Positions 11,684 through 20,431 are shown, numbered from the stretch's first letter. The stretch is 35,267 bases of DNA from an uncultured Oscillospiraceae bacterium (GCA_947629915.1 CANRFN010000049.1:1-35267); one strand, 5' to 3'. The notes: generated by a model from the letters alone, not told the origin. Numbers and translations: made by a program.

Positions 11684-12946
11684 ATGCTCAGTCTTGATCT
11701 CAGCAAATTGGAAGGTGCTGTGAGCGCCGAAGAGCTGGCCTCCCTGGAGGCAGAGACCGCCAAAGCCCATGCCGCCCTCTATGACCCCGCCTCCAAGGGC
11801 TCCGATTTCGTAGGATGGCTGAAACTGCCCGAAACTTACGACAAAGAGGAGTTTGCCCGCATCCAGAAGGCCGCGGCCAAGATCCGTTCTGATTCCGATG
11901 TCCTGGTGGTAATCGGCATCGGCGGCTCCTATCTGGGCGCCCGGGCCGTCCTGGAGGTGTTCCCCGCCGAGGGCATCGACATCTGCTTCGCCGGCTGCTC
12001 CCTCAGCCCCAATGAGCTGAAGAAGGTGGAGAAGAAGATCCAGGGCAAGAACTGGTCCATCAATGTGATCTCCAAGTCCGGCGGCACCACCGAGCCCGCC
12101 GTGGCCTTCCGGGTGTTCCGGGACCTCTTGGTAAAGCAGTACGGCAAAGAGGCGGACAAGCGCATCTACGCCACCACCGATAAGGCCCGGGGCGCTCTCA
12201 AGAGCCTGGCCGATGCCAACGGCTGGGAGACCTTCGTGGTGCCCGATGACGTGGGCGGCCGCTACTCCGTGCTCACCGCCGTGGGCCTGCTGCCCATCGC
12301 CGCCGCCGGCGTAGACATCACCGAGCTCATGGGCGGCGCCTACGATGCCATGGTCCGCTTCGATGAGCGCTCCATGGAGAACCCCGTGTGGCAGTATGCC
12401 GCCGCCCGCAACGTCCTCTACCGCAAGGGCAAGAAGATCGAGCTCTACTGCACCTATGAGCCCAGCTACTCCTTCGTAGGCGAGTGGCTGAAGCAGCTCT
12501 TCGGCGAGTCCGAGGGCAAAGAGGGCAAGGCCCTGTGGCCCGCCTCCGCCCAGTTCACCACCGATCTCCACTCCCTGGGCCAGTACATCCAGGACGGCGA
12601 GCGGGACCTCTTTGAGACGGTGATCTACGTGGACGACACCGGCTGCGATGTGGCCATCCCCTACAGCGATGACAACGGGGACAACCTGAACTACCTCGCC
12701 GGCAAGCCCCTGAGCTTCGTCCGGGAGATGGCCTTCCAGGGCACCCTGGCGGCCCACAAGGACGGCGGCGCCCCCTCCATCGTGCTCCGCATTCCCCAGA
12801 TGACCGTCCGGGCCCTGGGCGAGCTGCTGTACTTCTTCGAGCTCTCCTGCGGCGTGAGCGGCCACATCCTGGGCGTGAACCCCTTCAACCAGCCCGGCGT
12901 GGAGGCCTACAAGAAGAACATGTTCGCTCTTCTGGGCCGGCCCTGA
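11684..12946 (+). CDS. pgi: Glucose-6-phosphate isomerase
   Basis: Interconverts glucose-6-P and fructose-6-P. The 420-residue protein shows the SIS-fold motifs VVIGIGGSYLGARAVLEV and VISKSGGTTEPAVAFR, and the C-terminal signature GVNPFNQPGVEAYKKNMF. In the PGI family the lysine in this last motif is part of the active site. It is slightly shorter than many bacterial forms (about 445 residues), with no obvious missing motif. ATG 11684 follows GAAAGGAG. The 67-bp gap after glk has no terminator, so the two are probably co-transcribed. A strong terminator closes the unit. Confidence 0.96.
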   Translation: MLSLDLSKLEGAVSAEELASLEAETAKAHAALYDPASKGSDFVGWLKLPETYDKEEFARIQKAAAKIRSDSDVLVVIGIGGSYLGARAVLEVFPAEGIDICFAGCSLSPNELKKVEKKIQGKNWSINVISKSGGTTEPAVAFRVFRDLLVKQYGKEADKRIYATTDKARGALKSLADANGWETFVVPDDVGGRYSVLTAVGLLPIAAAGVDITELMGGAYDAMVRFDERSMENPVWQYAAARNVLYRKGKKIELYCTYEPSYSFVGEWLKQLFGESEGKEGKALWPASAQFTTDLHSLGQYIQDGERDLFETVIYVDDTGCDVAIPYSDDNGDNLNYLAGKPLSFVREMAFQGTLAAHKDGGAPSIVLRIPQMTVRALGELLYFFELSCGVSGHILGVNPFNQPGVEAYKKNMFALLGRP

Positions 12947-12968
12947 TCGCATCTAACAGAATACGTGT

Positions 12969-13020
12969 AAACGGCAAGGCCGCAGGCGAATCGCCTGCGG
13001 CCTTGCCGTTTCTTGTCTCT
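12969..13020 (+). terminator. Terminator of the glk-pgi unit
   Basis: A 19-bp perfect stem (12971-12989 with 12991-13009) is followed by TTTCTTGTCTCT on the plus strand. On the minus strand it is followed by TTTACA, so it may also end the convergent HAD gene. Confidence 0.93.
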
Positions 13021-13072
13021 TGGGTTTTTCTGGTAGGGGATTGGGCGGCATGGGATGGGCCGATGGTGTGCC

Positions 13073-13726
13073 TCAACCCAAACCGAAGAAGCGGAGCAGC
13101 TCTTCCGGCGTGGACACGATGGCCAGTGCTCCCGCAGACTCCAGCTCTCCCGGCTCCGCATAGCCGCAGAAGTCCACTCCCAGACAGGGGAGATCACACG
13201 CCCGGGCGCCGGACACATCGGAGCCCCGGTCTCCGATCATGAGGGTGGTTTCGGGGTCTGCCTGCAGCTGGCGCATGGCCTCCCGGATGATGGCGGGCTT
13301 GTCCTCCGGCACCCCGTTGTGGAAGGAGCCGGAGATGACCGAGAAGCTGTCTCCGAAGCCGCAGAGCTGCACCAGGGGCACGCAGTACGCCCAGGGCTTG
13401 CAGCTGGCCACCGCCAGGGTGTATCCCGCCGCTTTGAGATGCCGGACTGCCACGGGCATGCCGGGGACTGCCCTGGTGCGGACCATGCCATGCGCCTTGT
13501 ATGCGTCTGCATAGCCGTCCCAGGCGGCCTGAAAGCTGGCATCGGAGACCCCCAGGGCGTGAAAGGTGTCCTCCAGCGGCGGGCCGATGAAGGTGCGGGC
13601 CAGATCCCGGGGGACAGGGGATAGGCCAGCTGCGGTGAGCCCGGCATTTACCGCCAGCCAGACCCCCTCCTCGGTGTCCGCCAGGGTGCCATCGAAGTCG
13701 AAGAGAAGGGTGCGGTACGGGGACAT
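13073..13726 (-). CDS. HAD-superfamily phosphatase (phosphoglycolate phosphatase-like)
   Basis: A 217-residue subfamily I HAD hydrolase. Motif I is LLFDFDGTLADT with nucleophile Asp10 and Asp12. Residues 15-90 form the small helical cap. Motif II lies in LAVASCKP, motif III is the Lys of EDKPAII, and motif IV is IGDRGSD. It resembles Gph/PgmB-like enzymes, so substrates could be phosphoglycolate or another small sugar phosphate; the sequence does not decide. It begins 4 bp after the stop of the Lar-like gene and is preceded by GGGGGAA within that gene, so the two form an operon. Confidence 0.88.
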   Translation of the reverse strand: MSPYRTLLFDFDGTLADTEEGVWLAVNAGLTAAGLSPVPRDLARTFIGPPLEDTFHALGVSDASFQAAWDGYADAYKAHGMVRTRAVPGMPVAVRHLKAAGYTLAVASCKPWAYCVPLVQLCGFGDSFSVISGSFHNGVPEDKPAIIREAMRQLQADPETTLMIGDRGSDVSGARACDLPCLGVDFCGYAEPGELESAGALAIVSTPEELLRFFGLG

Positions 13727-13730
13727 GGAA

Positions 13731-13955
13731 TTATTCCCCCGGGCCCGGTGCGATCACCTTGCGCATATTCCAGACGTCCGCGGCTCTCCGGGCGGCGTCC
13801 AGCTTCTCCTCCTGGTTTTTGAACTCCAGGCCGGCGGTGTGGGCGCCGCAGTCCATGCACTGGATATAGAGGCACCAGCCGCCCTCCTCCGTGACGCAGC
13901 CTACGCCGCCGCAGCACGGGCACGGTTCCAGATCTACGATTTCATGGGGTTCCAT
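13731..13955 (-). CDS. Lar-like restriction-alleviation zinc-ribbon protein
   Basis: A 74-residue protein matching the Lar family pattern: LEPCPCCGG, then an aromatic strand (WCLYIQC), then CMDCGA and a C-terminal helix ending in WNMRK. The four cysteines (CPCC and CMDC pairs) should bind zinc. Rac-prophage Lar lowers type I restriction, but most chromosomal members are uncharacterised. An ATG 13 codons further upstream is in frame, but ATG 13955 has AGGAGGAAA and starts at the conserved region. First gene of a two-gene operon with the HAD phosphatase. Confidence 0.75.
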   Translation of the reverse strand: MEPHEIVDLEPCPCCGGVGCVTEEGGWCLYIQCMDCGAHTAGLEFKNQEEKLDAARRAADVWNMRKVIAPGPGE

Positions 13956-13985
13956 GGGTTTCCTCCTTCGTGTGATATCTCTGCC

Positions 13986-14014
13986 AGTGTACACCAGAAC
14001 AGGGGAAAAGGCAA
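13986..14014 (-). promoter_or_regulatory. Promoter of the Lar-like/HAD operon
   Basis: On the minus strand TTGCCT (14014-14009), a 17-bp spacer and TACACT (13991-13986) lie about 30 bp upstream of the chosen start. Confidence 0.65.
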
Positions 14015-14144
14015 GGCGAATCTTGGCGGGCGGCCTGGGCTGTATTAATCGGAGGCGAACCCCTCATTTGGCACAACGAAAGCCGATTCAGGCGAGAAAT
14101 GGTGAAAATTAGCAGAGAAATGGAAGATTCTGCAGGTTTCTTCC

Positions 14145-14173
14145 TTGTATCCCGGAATGAGATGTGCTATGAT
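14145..14173 (+). promoter_or_regulatory. Promoter of the hybrid histidine kinase
   Basis: TTGTAT (14145-14150), a 17-bp spacer and TATGAT (14168-14173). The resulting leader is about 140 nt and has two small hairpins: CTATGCCA/TGGCATAG (14207-14231) and TCTGCC/GGCAGA (14243-14263). Confidence 0.7.
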
Positions 14174-14322
14174 ATAGGCTGGAATTTAACGGAAACAGAG
14201 CCAGTCCTATGCCAGAGGTGGTGTGGCATAGAAGAGTGCGGTTCTGCCAAACGGACGGGCAGACCTGCTGTATCTGAGAAAGTTGCAGATGGCAGGGGGT
14301 ACCGAATTGGGGGGAGTATCGG

Positions 14323-16884
14323 GTGCAAGGGAGAGAGAATACGCCGAAGCGCGGCAGAATGCTCACCGGAACGATCATCGTGGCCTTCTGCATTGTGGTC
14401 CTCTTTGTTGTGAGCTACGCCATGATCTACCAGATCACGCGAGAAAAAGCCCTGGAGCGGCTGCAGGAGAACGTGACCACCGTGATGGAGGAGGTCCACA
14501 CCAGCCTGGACAAGGACAGCAAGGTGCTGAACGCGGCGGCCCAGATCATCTCCAATGTGGACCTCAGCGATAAGGCGGCCATCGGGGACACCCTGCGCTC
14601 CGTAGATCCCCTGGCCCAGACCATGACCCTGATCGTCCTGCTGCCGGATGAGACCCTTGTCTTTCCAGACGGCAATACCATGGACGTCTCGGGCAAGCCG
14701 GACATGGACTTTGAGACCCTGGCGGCCATGGGAGAGCACATCTCGGACCGGGTCACCAGCGTCCGGGACGACTCCCTGGTGCTGCGGCACATGGTGCCGG
14801 TGGTCCAGAACGGGAAGACCGCCGCCATCCTGTATGGCGTCATCCAGCTCAGCACCTTTCCGGACAACCTGAGCATCCGCAACATCTACCACGGCAGGGC
14901 CAGCTACTACATCATAGACACCCGCACCGGGGACTTCCTGCTGGACACCTATCCCACTCACCTCACCCTGCCGAACATCGCAGACATGGACACCCCGGAT
15001 CGGGAGACCCGGGGCAGCGTGGACTGGGAGGAGTACACCACCACCATGATGGACCTGAAGGCCGGCCTGGTGGTATACCGCACCCCCAGAACCCCAGGCT
15101 GGGAGTACATGTACTACAGCCCCGCGCAGGTAAACGAGTGGTCTATCTCCATCTCCGTGCCGGAGAGCGAGGTGCTTGCCACCCTGTACAGCGTCCAGAC
15201 CGTGTTCTTCATCGCGGCGGTGCTGCTGGTGCTGGTGATCGTGCTGTATGTGGTCTATCTCCGCCGCCAGATGAAGAAGCAGGCGGAGGCCATGGTGTCC
15301 AACGCCGTGCAGCAGGCCGTATTGGAGGAAAAGCTCCACAAGGCCCAGGCGGCAGAGCGGGCCAAGACCGCCTTCCTCCCCAACATGTCTCACGACATCC
15401 GCACCCCCATGAACGCCATCATCGGCTTTACCACCCTGGCGGAGTCCAGCATCGAGGACACCATCCGGGTGGCGGAGTACCTGGACAAGATCCGCTCCTC
15501 CTCCAGCCACCTTCTGAGTCTCATCAACGACATCCTGGACATGAGCAGCATCGAGTCCGGGAAGCTGAAGATTGAGGAGAAGCCCTGCTCCTTTGCCGAG
15601 ATCTTCCACGACATCCGCAACATCGTCCAGACCCAGATGGACAGCAGGCAGCTGAAGTTCCGCATGGAGGTACACCATGTGGTGGACGAGGAGATCTTTT
15701 GCGACAAGCTCCATGTGAACCAGATCCTGCTGAACCTGCTGTCCAATGCGTTGAAGTTCACCCCCGCCGGCGGCATCGTGGTGATGGCCGTAGAGGAGCT
15801 GGGAGAGGAGGGAAACGGCACCGCCCGGTATGCCCTGCGGGTAAAGGACACCGGCATCGGCATGGGCCAGGAGTTTGTGCAGCACATCTTTGAGCCCTTC
15901 GAGCGGGAGCGCACCTCCACCGTGAGCGGCATTCAGGGCACAGGCCTCGGCATGTCCATCACCAAGAACATCGTAGAGGCCATGGGCGGCACAATCTCTG
16001 TGGAGACGGAGAAGGGCGTGGGCACCATCTTCACCGTGGAGCTCACCTTCCGGCTGCAGGACAACGCGGAGCGGGCTTTACCCCTCTCCGGCAAGCACAC
16101 CCTTGTTGTGACCCGGGACGACAACCACGGCTCCTTCCTCTGCCGGATGCTGGATAAGCTCGGCATGCAGGCGGAGATGCATCCCTGGGACAGCCATTCC
16201 GTGCTGCAGACCCAGAATGAGAAGCTCTGCGACTTTGTCCTTTTGGATGACGATGGCGAGGACGACAGCTCCATGGAGTTCATCCAGCTGCTCCACGGCG
16301 CCAAGCGGCCGCCGATGCAGATCTACTTCATCGATGACCGCCCAGACCTGGCCCACGCCGCCCGGGAGGCCGGCGTGGCGGAGGTGTGCCGCAAGCCGGT
16401 GTTCCTCTCCGAACTCCGGGAGGCCCTTCTGGCCGCCGCGGCTGCCGAGAAGGCCAGCGAGGAGACCAAGATCGAAGACCAGATCAAGCACCTTGCGGGG
16501 ACGAGGCTGTTGCTGGTAGAGGACAACGAGCTGAACCAGGAGATTGCGGTAACCATCCTGGAGGAGTACGGCTTTGTGATCGAGACCGCGGATGACGGCG
16601 TGGAGGCGGTGGAGAAGGTGTCCAACTCCCAGCCCGGCTACTACGCCCTGGTGCTGATGGACATCCAGATGCCTGTGATGAACGGCTACGAAGCCGCCCG
16701 CTCTATCCGGGCCCTGAAGAACCACCAGCTCTCCAAGATCCCCATTGTTGCCATGACGGCCAACGCCTTCGAAGAGGACAAGCGCAAGGCCCTGGACAGC
16801 GGCATGAACGACCATGTGGCCAAGCCCATCGATGTGGACCGGCTCCTCAGCGTGCTGGTGGAGATTTTGGACGGACAAAACTGA
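14323..16884 (+). CDS. Membrane hybrid sensor histidine kinase
   Basis: An 853-residue sensor kinase. Membrane helix 1 (about 15-35), a long extracytoplasmic region (about 36-285, probably dCache-like) and membrane helix 2 (about 289-311) lead into a coiled linker. HisKA has His357 in NMSHDIRTPMNAIIGF. The HATPase has NQILLNLLSNALKFTP, DTGIGMG and GTGLGMSI. A receiver-like domain (about 587-705) lacks a clean phospho-acceptor motif. The last receiver (about 724-850) has Asp780 in VLMDIQMPVMNGYEA and AMTANAF. I chose GTG 14323 because GGGGGGAG stands 8 bases before it; ATG 14359 is an alternative without a good site. No separate response regulator lies beside it and no output domain is fused, so its partner is elsewhere. 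Confidence 0.9.
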   Translation: MQGRENTPKRGRMLTGTIIVAFCIVVLFVVSYAMIYQITREKALERLQENVTTVMEEVHTSLDKDSKVLNAAAQIISNVDLSDKAAIGDTLRSVDPLAQTMTLIVLLPDETLVFPDGNTMDVSGKPDMDFETLAAMGEHISDRVTSVRDDSLVLRHMVPVVQNGKTAAILYGVIQLSTFPDNLSIRNIYHGRASYYIIDTRTGDFLLDTYPTHLTLPNIADMDTPDRETRGSVDWEEYTTTMMDLKAGLVVYRTPRTPGWEYMYYSPAQVNEWSISISVPESEVLATLYSVQTVFFIAAVLLVLVIVLYVVYLRRQMKKQAEAMVSNAVQQAVLEEKLHKAQAAERAKTAFLPNMSHDIRTPMNAIIGFTTLAESSIEDTIRVAEYLDKIRSSSSHLLSLINDILDMSSIESGKLKIEEKPCSFAEIFHDIRNIVQTQMDSRQLKFRMEVHHVVDEEIFCDKLHVNQILLNLLSNALKFTPAGGIVVMAVEELGEEGNGTARYALRVKDTGIGMGQEFVQHIFEPFERERTSTVSGIQGTGLGMSITKNIVEAMGGTISVETEKGVGTIFTVELTFRLQDNAERALPLSGKHTLVVTRDDNHGSFLCRMLDKLGMQAEMHPWDSHSVLQTQNEKLCDFVLLDDDGEDDSSMEFIQLLHGAKRPPMQIYFIDDRPDLAHAAREAGVAEVCRKPVFLSELREALLAAAAAEKASEETKIEDQIKHLAGTRLLLVEDNELNQEIAVTILEEYGFVIETADDGVEAVEKVSNSQPGYYALVLMDIQMPVMNGYEAARSIRALKNHQLSKIPIVAMTANAFEEDKRKALDSGMNDHVAKPIDVDRLLSVLVEILDGQN

Positions 16885-16900
16885 GATGAGATGGATAAGA

Positions 16901-16929
16901 CGGCGCCCCTGCGGGAAGCAGGGGCGCCG
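16901..16929 (+). terminator. Hairpin after the histidine kinase gene
   Basis: A perfect 12-bp GC-rich stem (CGGCGCCCCTGC, 16901-16912, with 16918-16929, loop GGGAA) starts 16 bp after the stop codon. No T-run follows. The next 200 bp, up to the promoter of the AAA-ATPase-like gene, hold nothing I can recognise. Confidence 0.6.
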
Positions 16930-17131
16930 CCTGCTTGGCCCTTGGAGAGGAAGGCCGGTCTGTTTTCCAGGGCAGGGAGGATGCCTGGAGCAGCGTCTGG
17001 CGTGAGCGTGGAAGGGGGCAACTGATCAGAGATGCGAGATGCCTGCGATACGGAGCAGGAGCGAATGTGCCTTTAAAATATTTAATGGGAAAGTTTGTAT
17101 TGCGCGGGACGGATTTTGATATGCTTGACTG

Positions 17132-17160
17132 TTGACTGATTCCACATGATACGCTATACT
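17132..17160 (+). promoter_or_regulatory. Promoter of the AAA-ATPase-like gene
   Basis: TTGACT (17132-17137), a 17-bp spacer and TATACT (17155-17160). A second TTGACT lies 7 bp upstream (17125-17130), giving a direct repeat of the -35 element. Confidence 0.75.
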
Positions 17161-17199
17161 TGTGGTGCAATTTCTTTAGACAGAGAAGGGGAGAGGAAT

Positions 17200-18363
17200 A
17201 TGGGCGAGTACTTAAATCCGGACAACAGCGACTTTCTCAGAGTGAAAAATGCGGAACTCTTTGTGGACAAGTCTGAGATGATCCGGTACACCAACCTCCT
17301 GATCGGGCAGTTGAAAAACAAGATCTGCGTCACCCGGCCGCGTGGCTTTGGAAAGACGGTGGATTTGGCCATGCTTACGGCGTACTATAGCCGCGGCTGC
17401 TGCTCCACTGCGCTGTTTCAGGACTGCAAGATCGCCCAGGATCCTACATTTCTCGAGCATCTGAACAGCCACTATGTGATCCGGATGGATGTGCAGCGCA
17501 TTTGGGAAGATGCGATCCGTGCCAAGAAGGGGGACCTGCTGGTCCAGACGATGCAAGATGCCATCATCGGTGAGCTGGTTGCGGAATTTCCGGGCCTTGA
17601 TCCCGCCGGGAAGAGTCTCGCCGGCGTGATCAAGGCCATTCATAGGCAGAACGCCGATGTGCGCTTTGTCTTCCTGCTGGACGCGTGGGACGCTGTCTTT
17701 CGGGACATGACGGTGGACGAGACGATCCAGCGGGACTATCTCTCCCTTCTGTCCAGCCTCTTTCGGGGGAGAGAGATCGAGCAGTGCCTGGATCTGGTCT
17801 ACCTTACCGGGATCCTGCCGCCCATCCGGTCCTTCGAGAACGTCCGAACCCAATTCTGGCTGGACGGCTTCCGCGAGTGTTCCATGCTGCATCCCGGCCC
17901 GCTGGGGGCTTTTGTGGGCTTCACGGAGTCCGAGGTGTCTGATCTCTGCGAGAGGTGGAACATGCCTATGAGCGCCTTCCAAGAGCGGTACGATGGCTAT
18001 CCGATGGGTGCTGTGGGCTCTGTCTCCTGTCCGGCGTCCATTGTCTCGGCCCTCACCACCGGCAGGGTAGACAGCTACTGGGCCAACCCGTCTGAAGACG
18101 ATGCCATAGTGCAGGAACTGCGCAGGGAGGATCTGCCCGGATGGAAGGACGCCGTGGACAGCCTGATGGCGAACGAGGCGGTATGCATCATCCCGTCCAC
18201 ATTCCGAAACAACATCAGGAAGATCTGCTGTATGGATGATGTTCTTGTTCTCCTGGTGCACTATGGGTACTTGGCCTATCAGGAAGACGGGCCGGAAAAG
18301 ACGGTGCGCATTCCGAACAGCGAGATAAGGGACGCGCTTGAAGGGGGCTGTAGGGTACACTGA
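17200..18363 (+). CDS. AAA-ATPase-like protein (PF09820 type), nuclease domain missing
   Basis: A 387-residue member of the bacterial family that begins with a YLNP...F...VDKS...YTN motif and a Walker A of the form RPRxFGK(S/T). Here Walker A is TRPRGFGKT with Lys52. Walker B reads VFLLDAWDAVF where relatives usually have DEWD, so the catalytic glutamate is Ala162 (codon GCG). The later YDGYPMG...SCPASIVSAL and GRVDSYW segment matches the family's lid. Full-length relatives are about 500-570 residues and end in a PD-(D/E)XK nuclease (DUF1703). This protein stops just after the helical lid, and no nuclease sequence is seen in the next 130 bp. ATG 17200 follows GGGGAGAGG. Role of the family is unsettled; this copy may be inactive as an ATPase-nuclease. 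Confidence 0.8.
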   Translation: MGEYLNPDNSDFLRVKNAELFVDKSEMIRYTNLLIGQLKNKICVTRPRGFGKTVDLAMLTAYYSRGCCSTALFQDCKIAQDPTFLEHLNSHYVIRMDVQRIWEDAIRAKKGDLLVQTMQDAIIGELVAEFPGLDPAGKSLAGVIKAIHRQNADVRFVFLLDAWDAVFRDMTVDETIQRDYLSLLSSLFRGREIEQCLDLVYLTGILPPIRSFENVRTQFWLDGFRECSMLHPGPLGAFVGFTESEVSDLCERWNMPMSAFQERYDGYPMGAVGSVSCPASIVSALTTGRVDSYWANPSEDDAIVQELRREDLPGWKDAVDSLMANEAVCIIPSTFRNNIRKICCMDDVLVLLVHYGYLAYQEDGPEKTVRIPNSEIRDALEGGCRVH

Positions 18364-18494
18364 GACGGAGGTATACAGGACACGCCGAGAAGCCTCTTCG
18401 TACTTTTCGATGTCCAGGGAACCTGATTCTGCGTTCTCTCAATGGGTGAATGTTCAGATGCTTGCACCTTTTCAGGGCATGTTCGCCTCCGAAG

Positions 18495-19448
18495 CTATCT
18501 CTCTGGAAATCGGCATTCCTCCGGCCGCTTGTCTGGACGGAGCCCCCGAAACACCGGCTGCCGCATGCCGCCGTTGGGCGTGCGGTACATGCAGGAGACA
18601 GAGCACACCAGGAAGGGGGATAGCCAGGTAACGCTGACGCCATCCTGGGGCAGGGGATCTGCAAAAGGGGAGACCTCCAGGACGGGAAGCTGCCTTAAGA
18701 CGGAGAGAACCAGACTTCTGCTGTGGAGGGACACCCTGCCGCAGTATCGGAGAGTGTTGCCCTGATACTGTCCCAACAGCAGGGCGATCCTGCCGTTGGG
18801 CTTCCGGCTGAGACCGGCGATCACAAAGTCGTCCTCCGGCAGGGGCTTGATCTTCCGCCAGCTGCGGGTCCGTTTTCCCGGGAAATAGCGGCTGTCTTTC
18901 TGCTTGGCCACCAGCCCCTCCAGATGCTGCTCCAGGATCAGCTGATAGAGGCCCTCCGCCTGGTCTGCGCACCACACCTGAGACAGCGCCATCCTGGGAG
19001 ACTGGGACAGAGACTGCTCCAGGATTTGGCGCCGCTCCGTCCAGGGGAGGGAGCACAGGTCTTGGCCATCGGCGTAGAGGACGTCAAAGACGATGAGGGA
19101 GGCCGGATGGGTGCGGGACTCCCGTTCGATTCTCAATGGCTGGCGGAGCAGACTTCTCTGCTGGATGGCCTCGAAGTTGGGCTTGCCGTCTACAATGCAC
19201 ACCAGCTCGCCGTCCAGGAGGACCTTGCCGGAGACCTGTTGGTGCAGCTCTGTGAGCTCCGGAAACCGAGACAGCAGGGGTAGATTCCGCCGGCTGCGAA
19301 GATCTGTGCCGCATGCCGGGTCCAGGTACGCCAGACAGCGCTCTCCGTCCCACTTCAGCTCATACCGCCAGTCTGGGTCTGTGAAGAGGGGGACATTCTC
19401 TGCGATCAGCATGGGGGTGATGTCCCGCCGTTGAAAGAGGTCCGGCAT
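18495..19448 (-). CDS. ligD: ATP-dependent DNA ligase (LigD ligase-domain type)
   Basis: A 317-residue stand-alone ligase. Motif I is ELKWDGER with Lys32 as the AMP-accepting lysine. Other nucleotidyltransferase motifs follow: the arginine segment RSRRN, LLDGELV, LIVFDVLYADG, EGLVAKQ and the C-terminal motif V region WRKIKP. An OB-fold tail ends with a variant of the LigD signature YRTPNGGMRQPVFRGLRPDK. The polymerase and phosphoesterase domains of large LigD proteins are absent. The ATG is 1 bp after the Ku stop codon, so the two genes are translationally coupled and should act together in non-homologous end joining. Confidence 0.92.
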   Translation of the reverse strand: MPDLFQRRDITPMLIAENVPLFTDPDWRYELKWDGERCLAYLDPACGTDLRSRRNLPLLSRFPELTELHQQVSGKVLLDGELVCIVDGKPNFEAIQQRSLLRQPLRIERESRTHPASLIVFDVLYADGQDLCSLPWTERRQILEQSLSQSPRMALSQVWCADQAEGLYQLILEQHLEGLVAKQKDSRYFPGKRTRSWRKIKPLPEDDFVIAGLSRKPNGRIALLLGQYQGNTLRYCGRVSLHSRSLVLSVLRQLPVLEVSPFADPLPQDGVSVTWLSPFLVCSVSCMYRTPNGGMRQPVFRGLRPDKRPEECRFPER

Positions 19449-19449
19449 C

Positions 19450-20292
19450 TCAGGCGGAGGCCTTCTTCCGGCTGGTGCGGGTCCGGGTGGGTGCGGGCTT
19501 GGGTGTGGGTTTGGAATTGGAGTTGCTGTTGGCGCCGGTTGCTTGCTGGAGCATCTGCTGCAGGGCGTCCATCATGCTGAGCACGTTGCCGCCGCTCTCC
19601 TCCGGTTGGGCGGCAAACTCCCGGTGCTCCGCCTTGGCCCGGATGAGCTCCAGCACCCGCCCCCGATACTCGTCCTGATACTGCTCCGGGTGGAAGGCCG
19701 CCTTCATGCTGGTGAGGATGGTCTTGCCCATAGAGAGCTCCTGCTCTGTGAGCTCCGGATGGGCGGGCTCCCTGGGGGCAGCCCGCATCTCGTCCTGGAA
19801 AAAGAGCGTCTCCGCCAGAATCCCGGTTGGTGTGGGAATGAGGGCGAAGAGGTGCTCGGTCTGTCCCACCACCCCTTTTGCCACTGCCACCAGGTGCTCC
19901 TCCGCCATACAGCGGCGGAGGAGCTCGAAGGGACGATCGCCCCCTGCCTCCGGTACCGCGTGGTACGGTTTCTGGAAGAACCGGGGCTGGATGGAGCTGA
20001 GGTCTGCGAAGTGGAGGATCCGGATGGTGCGGTCCTGTTTTGTCCGGGCCTTCTCCAGGTCTGTGTCCTCCAGGATGACGTGCTTGCCCTTCTCGATCTC
20101 ATAGCCCTTCACAATGTCCTCCGCCCGGACTTCCCTCTGGCAGACAGGACAGATCTTCTGATACTGGATCCGAGCGCCGTCCTTCTTGCAGAGCTGGTGA
20201 AAGTGCAGCCCGCTGTCCTGAGATGCCGGGTGCAGCGAGATGGGCACATGCAGCAGGCCGAAGGAGATGGCCCCTTTCATGGCAGATGCCAT
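19450..20292 (-). CDS. ku: Bacterial Ku DNA-end-binding protein
   Basis: A 280-residue Ku homologue: MKGAISFGLLHVPISLHPA at the start, then HFHQLCKKDG, the EDIVKGYEIEKGKHVILEDTDLEKA block of the central barrel, and FFQKPYHAVPE. Ku dimers thread onto double-strand ends and recruit the ligase. After about residue 250 there is a low-complexity tail with Asn-Ser and Lys-Pro-Thr repeats and a basic end (RTRTSRKKASA), as in many bacterial Ku proteins. Cysteines C35, C48 and C51 (CPVC) could form a partial metal site. GGGGAGGAATCGC precedes the ATG. First gene of the Ku-ligase operon. Confidence 0.95.
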   Translation of the reverse strand: MASAMKGAISFGLLHVPISLHPASQDSGLHFHQLCKKDGARIQYQKICPVCQREVRAEDIVKGYEIEKGKHVILEDTDLEKARTKQDRTIRILHFADLSSIQPRFFQKPYHAVPEAGGDRPFELLRRCMAEEHLVAVAKGVVGQTEHLFALIPTPTGILAETLFFQDEMRAAPREPAHPELTEQELSMGKTILTSMKAAFHPEQYQDEYRGRVLELIRAKAEHREFAAQPEESGGNVLSMMDALQQMLQQATGANSNSNSKPTPKPAPTRTRTSRKKASA

Positions 20293-20388
20293 TGCGATTC
20301 CTCCCCATGGTGTCTTTGCGGTTAGGATACCCGATTCAGACGGATCGATGGCAGGAGAGAAACAGGAAATGTGTGGAAAACTGTGTCC

Positions 20389-20431
20389 GGAGACGAAAAC
20401 AGCGGGCGGGCTCGGATTGAGCCCGCCCGCT
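20389..20431 (-). terminator. Terminator of the flavoprotein/EthD-like operon
   Basis: A perfect 13-bp stem (AGCGGGCGGGCTC, 20401-20413, with 20419-20431, loop GGATT) is followed on the minus strand by GTTTTCGTCTCC. It lies about 30 bp after the stop of the EthD-like gene. Confidence 0.85.

Noticed and set aside
14174..14322. Leader of the histidine kinase gene as a known riboswitch
   Set aside because: Two short hairpins are visible, but no conserved core of c-di-GMP, SAM or other common classes was recognised.
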